This document shows, piece by piece, positions 6,881 to 10,851 of a stretch of DNA of 10,851 nucleotides. The position numbers were made by a program, and so were the translations under genes. Position 1 is the first letter of the stretch, and every line of letters begins with the position of its first letter. The DNA lies in the NCBI GenBank assembly GCA_020442505.1, contig JAGRJZ010000091.1, forward strand, positions 1 through 10,851. Reading direction: 5' to 3'. A model generated the notes under the pieces. That model saw only the letters and a list, made by a program, of their open reading frames with translations, made no database searches and had not been told where the DNA came from. Origin of the DNA: Alphaproteobacteria bacterium. Lineage in GTDB: Bacteria; Pseudomonadota; Alphaproteobacteria; Micavibrionales; Micavibrionaceae.

Positions 6881-7483
6881 ATGGCAAAGGTAGGCGCGCA
6901 ACGAGCCGGAGAACTGACTGGGAAATCAAAATCGACAATCCAGCGCGCGATGAAAACGGGCAAACTGTCCTACGATCTTGACGCGAACGGGCGCAAGGTG
7001 ATCGACGTTTCCGAACTTGATCGGGCGTTCGGGCTTCTGCCTCAGGAGGGCGAACGTCAGGAACGCCAAAGCGTCGAGGCTGAACTGGAAAAAGCCGCTC
7101 ATATGCTGGAAACCGAGCGCATGCGCATGCAGATCAAAATGCTGGAAGAACAGCTGAGCGTCGCGCGCGAACAGATCGAAGATCTGAAGGAACAGCGGGA
7201 ACAATGGCAAAAACAGGCGCAACAGGTTCTTTTGACGAGCCAGTATAGCCAAAAACAAGCCGAGGAGTTGAAGGAAGAGCTCAAGGAACGCGAGCGTCGG
7301 GCTTTGCTGCGTCGCCAAAAGGAAATGGAACGCCGTGCCCAGCTTCAGAACGCCGGAAACGAAAACCGCCGCACCGGCCCGATGGCCCGGCAGCGCGAAG
7401 CCGAGAAATCTTTTCGAGTTCGTGATCTCTGGTCAAAAATCCGGGGCCAGGCTGCCAGCGCCGAAGCGCAAAAAACTGCTTAA
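6881..7483 (+). CDS. Excisionase/MerR-like DNA-binding domain with long coiled coil, function unknown
   Basis: A 200-residue protein I cannot name. Residues about 3-50 (VGAQRAGELTGKSKSTIQRA, then a basic turn and YDLDANGRKVIDVSELDRAFG) look like a helix-turn-helix plus wing as in excisionase/MerR-type domains: a short recognition helix after TGKSKS, then a two-strand wing and a closing helix. Residues about 58-155 are almost continuous Glu/Gln/Lys/Arg-rich heptads and should form a long parallel coiled coil. The last 45 residues are basic and low in hydrophobics. A similar order (small DNA-binding head, coiled coil) is seen in plasmid proteins labelled entry-exclusion or KfrA-like, but sequence similarity is not enough to claim either. 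AAGGTGG precedes the ATG. It follows sapC by 42 bp, and the IS481 remnant begins about 80 bp after it. Confidence 0.75.
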   Translation: MAKVGAQRAGELTGKSKSTIQRAMKTGKLSYDLDANGRKVIDVSELDRAFGLLPQEGERQERQSVEAELEKAAHMLETERMRMQIKMLEEQLSVAREQIEDLKEQREQWQKQAQQVLLTSQYSQKQAEELKEELKERERRALLRRQKEMERRAQLQNAGNENRRTGPMARQREAEKSFRVRDLWSKIRGQAASAEAQKTA

Positions 7484-7493
7484 TTGCTTAGCC

Positions 7494-8210
7494 TCACGGT
7501 GTAGAGGAATGAGGTATGATGGGACTCCAGATTAACCGCCATCGCTCTACAAATACTCGATAGGTATCCGGCCCCGCGAGGTTGGGTTGATCCGAGGGCT
7601 GCGAAAGCGCCTGCATAGGTGTTTGTCCTTTCAGGGCGCGTTGCGCGATGACATTGTTATACGAATACAGATAGTTAAGCAAGGTTCGTTTCAAGTCTTC
7701 GCTTGATCGGAAGCGGGTTGTTTTGAGAATATCCGCGATGCGGCCGTTGAAGCGTTCGACCATGCCGTTGATCCGGGGCGTTCGCGGTTTTATCAGGCGG
7801 CGCTCGATGCCGTTTTCCATGCAAACCTTGTCGAACGGATGGTTTCCGGTCGGCTCTCGTTCGCCGCTGCGGCAATAACGATCCGTAAATTCCTTGCCGT
7901 TGTCCGTCAGGATTTTGCTGATTTTCGCCGGAAATTCACGGATCACATCGCGCAGGAACTTTTCCGCGCTGTCCGCGCTTTTGTCCGGCAGGATGTCCAG
8001 AGCCTCCTGCCAGTCGGCCAGAGAGGTCTGCATCCGGTGCGGACGGGAAGACGCGTCCTGCCCGTCAGGGCGCTCTTTCCAGCGCTTGACCGTCTTATGG
8101 GTCAGGCCCATCTCCCGCTGTGACTGCGCGGTTGGGCGGTGCCGGTTCTGGTAGATATACCGCCGCTGAGCGGGCGTCACTGTCGCGTTCGCGTGAAGTT
8201 TTACCTGCAT
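7494..8210 (-). pseudogene. IS481-family transposase with internal in-frame deletion
   Basis: A DDE transposase of the IS481 type, probably inactive. The start ATG at 8210 has GGGAGG seven bases upstream, and MQVKLHANAT is the family's usual N-terminus. The N-terminal helix-turn-helix (about 12-47) and the SSRPHRMQTSL linker are intact. Then, at about residue 70 (ADWQEALDILPDK), the protein jumps straight to SAEKFLRDVIREFPAKISKI. From recall of full-length relatives (about 320 residues) roughly 115 residues are missing, including the strand with the first catalytic aspartate (HIDIKYLP-type). The second aspartate (Asp103 in ILTDNGKEFTD) and the glutamate (Glu152 in VERFNGRI) remain. The frame is uninterrupted, so it could still make a DNA-binding fragment. 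The last ~22 residues after LAGPDT run past the element's end into flanking DNA. Confidence 0.85.
7565..7605 (+). repeat. Left terminal inverted repeat of the IS481 element
   Basis: Forty-one bases that match the reverse complement of 8250-8290 at 37 positions. All four differences (repeat positions 2, 8, 22 and 38) are transitions. The repeat lies inside the transposase reading frame and encodes its family C-terminus (PNLAGPDT on the minus strand), which explains why coding runs through the end of the element. Confidence 0.85.
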
Positions 8211-8249
8211 CTCAAAGCCTCCCGTCAATGACTCTCCGCAGCATGCAAC

Positions 8250-8290
8250 TTCACAGCCCTCGGATCAATCCAACCTCGCGGGACCGGACA
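8250..8290 (-). repeat. Right terminal inverted repeat of the IS481 element
   Basis: The partner of 7565-7605, located 40 bases upstream of the transposase start codon. It ends GGGACCGGACA at the outer boundary. This end retains the canonical terminal trinucleotide and is probably the less mutated of the two. Confidence 0.85.
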
Positions 8291-8320
8291 GGTAGTCACA
8301 AATGCAAATGAACATAAAAG

Positions 8321-8337
8321 CCTGTTATTTTTACAGG
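8321..8337. other. Small hairpin in the AT-rich spacer before trpS
   Basis: CCTGT (8321-8325) and ACAGG (8333-8337) flank seven bases, mostly T. The remaining spacer 8338-8455 is markedly AT-rich and should hold the trpS promoter. A TATAAC at 8403-8408 is a possible -10 box, but no convincing -35 lies at the right distance. No attenuator with a Trp-rich leader peptide is evident. Confidence 0.25.
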
Positions 8338-8455
8338 TGGAGGCATGATTGGGGGTGGAAAAAATTATCGGAAATAAATATTTTGTTTTTAAATCAATTT
8401 CCTATAACTTAAATTCCGCTACCTCAAGGGACTTTTAAAAAACAAGGACACCAAA

Positions 8456-9463
8456 ATGACGGCTAAGCGGATTTTGTCGGGGATGCAACCGACCAACCAG
8501 CTTCATCTGGGGAATTATCTCGGGGCGCTGAAGAACTGGGTCGCGTTGCAGGATCAGGATTATGAATGTCTGTTTTGCGTGGTCGACCTCCACGCCATTA
8601 CGATGCCCTATGACAGGGATAAGCTGGCTCAGGCTACGCGCGAGATCGCGGCGGCCTACATCGCGGCGGGGATTGATCCCGCAAAATGCCCGATTTTTCC
8701 GCAATCAGCGGTGCCTGCTCATTCCGAGTTGATGTGGCTGTTCGCAACCATGACCCAAATGGGCAAGCTGGAACGTATGACCCAGTTTAAAGATAAGGCG
8801 GGAAAGAACAAGGAGCGCGCCGGACTTGGACTGTTTTCCTATCCGGTTTTAATGGCGGCGGATATTTTGCTTTACAAAGCGACGCACGTCCCGGTCGGCG
8901 AGGACCAGAAGCAGCATTTGGAGCTGACCCGCGAGATCGCGGCGACTTTTAACGCGCGCTATCAAGCAGGATTTTTTCCGCAAACCGAGCCGATGATTCT
9001 GGGTGAGGCCACCCGGGTGATGTCCCTGCGCGACGGGACAAGCAAGATGTCGAAATCGGCCGAAAGCGACATGAGCAGGATCAATCTGACCGATGATGCC
9101 GATACGATCGTCAGAAAGATCAGGAAAGCTAAAACGGACCCGGCGCCGCTGGGGGAGACCATCGAATCGCTGCAAGGGCGCCCGGAGGCGCTGAATCTGG
9201 TGACGATCTATGCCGCGCTGGCAGGCGTAAGCCGCGCCGAGGTGCTTGCGCAATTTGGGGGCCAGCCCTTTTCCGTCTTTAAACCTGCGCTGGCGGACCT
9301 GGCGGTGGAAACGTTATCGCCTATGACCGGCCGCATGACGGATTTGTTGTCCGATCCGGCTGAGATCGACCGGATTCTGGCGTCCGGCGCGGATAAGGCC
9401 AGGGCGCTGGCGGAGCCTGTTCTCCGGGACGTGAGGGAGATTATGGGTTTTTGGCGTGGATAG
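8456..9463 (+). CDS. trpS: Tryptophanyl-tRNA synthetase
   Basis: A class Ic aminoacyl-tRNA synthetase that charges tRNA-Trp with tryptophan using ATP. The 335-residue length is normal for bacterial TrpS. The N-terminus ILSGMQPTNQLHLGNYLGAL (residues 6-25) carries the HIGH-type signature as HLGN (17-20). VVDLHAIT and ALLxxGIDP-like AAYIAAGIDPAK follow, then LGLFSYPVLMAADILLYKATHVPVGEDQKQHLELTREIA (family hallmark for the Trp pocket and dimer interface). The KMSKS loop is at 197-201 (TSKMSKS). The C-terminal helical domain binds the anticodon. AAGGA (8444-8448) sits seven bases before the ATG. The gene is downstream of the IS remnant and upstream of the str operon, with no obvious terminator after it. 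Confidence 0.98.
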   Translation: MTAKRILSGMQPTNQLHLGNYLGALKNWVALQDQDYECLFCVVDLHAITMPYDRDKLAQATREIAAAYIAAGIDPAKCPIFPQSAVPAHSELMWLFATMTQMGKLERMTQFKDKAGKNKERAGLGLFSYPVLMAADILLYKATHVPVGEDQKQHLELTREIAATFNARYQAGFFPQTEPMILGEATRVMSLRDGTSKMSKSAESDMSRINLTDDADTIVRKIRKAKTDPAPLGETIESLQGRPEALNLVTIYAALAGVSRAEVLAQFGGQPFSVFKPALADLAVETLSPMTGRMTDLLSDPAEIDRILASGADKARALAEPVLRDVREIMGFWRG

Positions 9464-9508
9464 GCGCGGCGCGGTCTTACGTTTGTTTGGGTTGTGCGAA
9501 AAAACTTG

Positions 9509-9537
9509 TTGACGCCCTCGGGGGATAACTGTATATT
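9509..9537 (+). promoter_or_regulatory. Sigma-70 promoter for the rpsL-rpsG-fusA operon
   Basis: TTGACG (9509-9514) and TATATT (9532-9537) are separated by exactly 17 bases. This is the best promoter match in the window. Start of transcription would be about 9544, giving a leader of about 260 nt before rpsL. It begins about 45 bases after the trpS stop, so the operon can be transcribed independently of trpS. Confidence 0.75.
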
Positions 9538-9543
9538 CCGGCC

Positions 9544-9804
9544 GAAATTTGAATGGATGGGCTGGCTGTGACCTTCCTTTTTCATGGAAAAAGAAGGTCA
9601 GACGCGGCTCTGTCGCTCTTTGTCTTCGTGATGAAGGGGATAGAAAAAGACGCGAACCAAAGCGCCTTTGTTTGGAAAAACCCGCAAAGCCGTCATCTCT
9701 GACGTGACGTGCAGGAAGGGGTTTCAAGCAGTCAAAAGGCTGTATGGGCGAGTCCGGTTTCCATCGACATCGACGTAACGTGAAAGGAAAAGGCGAGAAA
9801 ACCT
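9544..9804 (+). promoter_or_regulatory. Long structured 5' leader of rpsL
   Basis: From the predicted transcription start to the rpsL ATG there are about 260 bases with no supportable gene. It contains a strong hairpin (9569-9600), a small stem CAAAG/CTTTG (9658-9670) and a 5-bp stem with a TCTC loop (9691-9704). The ribosome site AAAGGAAAAGGCGAG (starting at 9782) precedes ATG 9805. I see no match to a named riboswitch or ribosomal-protein leader family. Confidence 0.45.
9569..9600 (+). other. Strong hairpin near the 5' end of the rpsL leader
   Basis: TGACCTT (9569-9575) pairs with AAGGTCA (9594-9600), and CTTTTTC (9577-9583) pairs with GAAAAAG (9587-9593), leaving one bulged C at 9576 and an ATG triloop. 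That is 14 base pairs in 32 bases. No T-tract follows on the plus strand, so it is not a simple intrinsic terminator of trpS readthrough. Confidence 0.7.
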
Positions 9805-10188
9805 ATGCCAACGATACAGCAATTGATCCGCAAGCCCCGCTCCATGGGCGGAAAAAAGGCCATGAAGCCGAACAAAAAACGCGCGTTGCAGCACAAGCCG
9901 CAGGTCCGTGGTGTTTGCACCCGCGTGTACACGACGACCCCGAAAAAGCCGAACTCGGCGTTGCGGAAGGTTGCGAAGGTTCGTTTGACGACCGGCTACG
10001 AGGTTATTTGTTATATTCCCGGGGAAGGCCATAATCTGCAGGAGCACTCCGTTGTTCTGGTTCATGGCGGCCGGGTCAAGGACTTGCCGGGGGTGCGTTA
10101 TACGATCATCCGGGGGACGTTGGACACGCAAGGCGTGAAAGATAGGAAACAAGCTCGTTCCCGTTACGGTGCGAAACGGCCTAAATAA
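9805..10188 (+). CDS. rpsL: Small ribosomal subunit protein uS12
   Basis: S12 lies at the decoding centre of the 30S subunit and controls accuracy. The 127-residue protein has the invariant VCTRVYTTTPKKPNSALRKVAKVRL, IPGEGHNLQEHSVV and GGRVKDLPGVRY blocks, and ends KDRKQARSRYGAKRPK. Lys47 and Lys92 occupy the positions of the classical streptomycin-resistance lysines (numbered 42/43 and 87/88 in E. coli); both are wild type, predicting no S12-based resistance. Asp93 is the residue that RimO methylthiolates in relatives. The N-terminal arm (residues about 13-33) is four residues longer than in E. coli and replaces the usual PALExxPQKRG with RALQHKPQVRG. It is first gene of the str operon; rpsG starts 15 bp after its stop. 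Confidence 0.98.
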   Translation: MPTIQQLIRKPRSMGGKKAMKPNKKRALQHKPQVRGVCTRVYTTTPKKPNSALRKVAKVRLTTGYEVICYIPGEGHNLQEHSVVLVHGGRVKDLPGVRYTIIRGTLDTQGVKDRKQARSRYGAKRPK

Positions 10189-10203
10189 GAGGATTTTTAG
10201 AAC

Positions 10204-10722
10204 ATGTCACGTCGTCATAGAGCAGAAAAACGCGAAATTTTGCCGGATCCGAAATTCGGGGATCTGGTGTTGTCTAAATTCGTTAACAACGTGATGCAGG
10301 ACGGGAAGAAATCCGTTGCTGAGCGGATCGTTTACGGCGCGTTGGAAATTCTGGACGCAAAAGCCGCGAATGAGAATTTTGACGAGGAGGGCGATGCCGG
10401 GAAACAGGGGGAGGGCTCCAAAGGTCTTCTGGTGTTCCGCAAGGCGCTGAAAAAGGTGAAGCCACAATTGGAGGTGCGTTCCCGCCGGGTCGGTGGGGCG
10501 ACGTACCAGGTCCCGGTCGAGGTTAAGCCGGATCGCGCGTTGGCGCTGGCGATGCGCTGGATTATCGATGCGGCGCGCAAGCGCGGCGAGCGCACGATGG
10601 TGGAGCGCGTGGCCGGGGAACTTCTGGATGCGGTCAATGATCGCGGCACGGCCGTCAAGAAACGTGACGATACGCATAAAATGGCCGAGGCCAACAAAGC
10701 ATTTGCTCATTACCGGTGGTAG
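10204..10722 (+). CDS. rpsG: Small ribosomal subunit protein uS7
   Basis: S7 nucleates assembly of the 3' major (head) domain of 16S rRNA and lies at the mRNA exit near the E site. MSRRHRAEKREILPDPKFGDLVLSKFVN opens normally, and VRSRRVGGATYQVPVEV (91-107), RWIIDAARKRGERTMVERVAGELLDA and the terminal DDTHKMAEANKAFAHYRW are canonical. The protein is 172 residues, against about 156 in most bacteria. The excess is an acidic, glycine-rich stretch at about 57-73 (ENFDEEGDAGKQGEGSK) between helix GALEIL and LLVFRKALKKV. AAGAGGA precedes ATG 10204. The 15-bp rpsL-rpsG gap is too short for an E. coli-style S7-binding intercistronic control element, so feedback must be elsewhere if it exists. Confidence 0.98.
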   Translation: MSRRHRAEKREILPDPKFGDLVLSKFVNNVMQDGKKSVAERIVYGALEILDAKAANENFDEEGDAGKQGEGSKGLLVFRKALKKVKPQLEVRSRRVGGATYQVPVEVKPDRALALAMRWIIDAARKRGERTMVERVAGELLDAVNDRGTAVKKRDDTHKMAEANKAFAHYRW

Positions 10723-10765
10723 GGCTGGTTAACGGAATAACTGACAAACTGGAAAAGCTGAGAAA

Positions 10766-10851
10766 ATGGCACGCGAATATCCACTGACGCACTACCGGAA
10801 CTTCGGGATCATGGCCCATATCGACGCGGGCAAGACCACGACGACCGAGCG
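10766..10851 (+). CDS. fusA: Elongation factor G, N-terminal fragment (runs off window)
   Basis: Only the first ~28 codons are present. [29 protein letters not shown] begins the translocation GTPase EF-G: the P-loop (G1) AHIDAGKTT is at residues 17-25, with Lys23 as the phosphate-binding lysine. ATG 10766 is 43 bp after the rpsG stop; a weak GAG lies just upstream and a GGAAAA further back (10751). Position after rpsL and rpsG is the standard str operon order, which supports fusA over other translational GTPases. Confidence 0.96.
   Translation, partial: [28 protein letters not shown]

Larger units (their letters stand above)
7565..8290 (-). mobile_element. Internally deleted IS481-family insertion sequence
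   Basis: A 726-bp element bounded by long terminal inverted repeats and containing the deleted transposase. Full elements of this family are around 1.05-1.1 kb, so about 350 bp has gone from the middle while both ends survive. The right end terminates CCGGACA, giving the TGT...ACA type end usual for IS481; the left end starts TATCCGG, differing at the second base. AGGTA occurs at both junctions (7562-7566 and 8290-8294) as a possible target duplication, but it overlaps the end bases. Such a copy could be moved in trans by an intact relative elsewhere in the genome. The element sits between a plus-strand gene end and trpS and breaks no recognised gene. Confidence 0.8.

Noticed and set aside
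6056..7483. sapC plus coiled-coil gene as a defence or toxin-antitoxin system
   Set aside because: No nuclease, toxin, or nucleotide-signalling motif in either protein; sizes and composition do not fit a known pair.
8338..8455. Trp-responsive attenuator or T-box upstream of trpS
   Set aside because: No leader peptide with Trp codons, no terminator/antiterminator pair and no T-box sequence seen.
9569..9600. Reading the hairpin as the intrinsic terminator of trpS
   Set aside because: No T-tract follows on the plus strand, and the rpsL promoter lies upstream of it, so the hairpin would be inside the rpsL transcript.
9744..10034. Possible upstream plus-strand ORF in the rpsL leader overlapping rpsL
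   Set aside because: It overlaps rpsL in another frame, has no ribosome site and shows no plausible protein pattern.
9724..10152. Open frame of 142 codons on the minus strand opposite rpsL and its leader
   Set aside because: It runs through highly conserved rpsL codons and has no family features of its own.

Overview
The window looks like the chromosome of an alphaproteobacterium. A dnaJ-dapB neighbourhood, alphaproteobacterial-style MlaA/MlaC and LptF/LptG proteins, a SapC-family protein and a standard rpsL-rpsG-fusA order all point that way. I judge the lineage only by recall of family sequences, and several proteins (S12, S7) differ enough from textbook versions to suggest a less-sampled branch. 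Most of the window is core genome; the only mobile DNA I can support is one decayed IS481-type element.

Layout: (1) 1-1739, plus strand: the 3' end of dnaJ, a YdiI/MenI-type hotdog thioesterase, and dapB (lysine and cell-wall precursor synthesis). (2) 1755-5907, minus strand: an outer-membrane lipid block. Reading along the minus strand it is lptF-lptG (overlapping by 4 bp), then a terminator-like hairpin, then mlaA, then another terminator-like hairpin and a separate promoter, then mlaC. LptF/LptG export LPS. MlaA and MlaC return misplaced phospholipids from the outer membrane, so the block serves outer-membrane asymmetry. (3) 6056-7483, plus strand: a SapC-family protein followed by a short protein with an excisionase/MerR-like DNA-binding head and a long coiled coil, function unknown. 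(4) 7565-8290: an IS481-family element with 41-bp terminal inverted repeats whose transposase has lost an internal stretch including the first catalytic aspartate. (5) 8456-9463: trpS. (6) 9464-10851: the start of the str operon, with a consensus-like sigma-70 promoter, a leader of about 260 nt with a strong hairpin, rpsL, rpsG and the first codons of fusA.

I see no CRISPR array, tRNA, rRNA or defence system. The least explained items are the coiled-coil DNA-binding protein next to sapC, the internally deleted IS481 derivative, the structured rpsL leader, and the unusual S12 N-terminus and S7 insertion. None of these by itself shows a new biological system.
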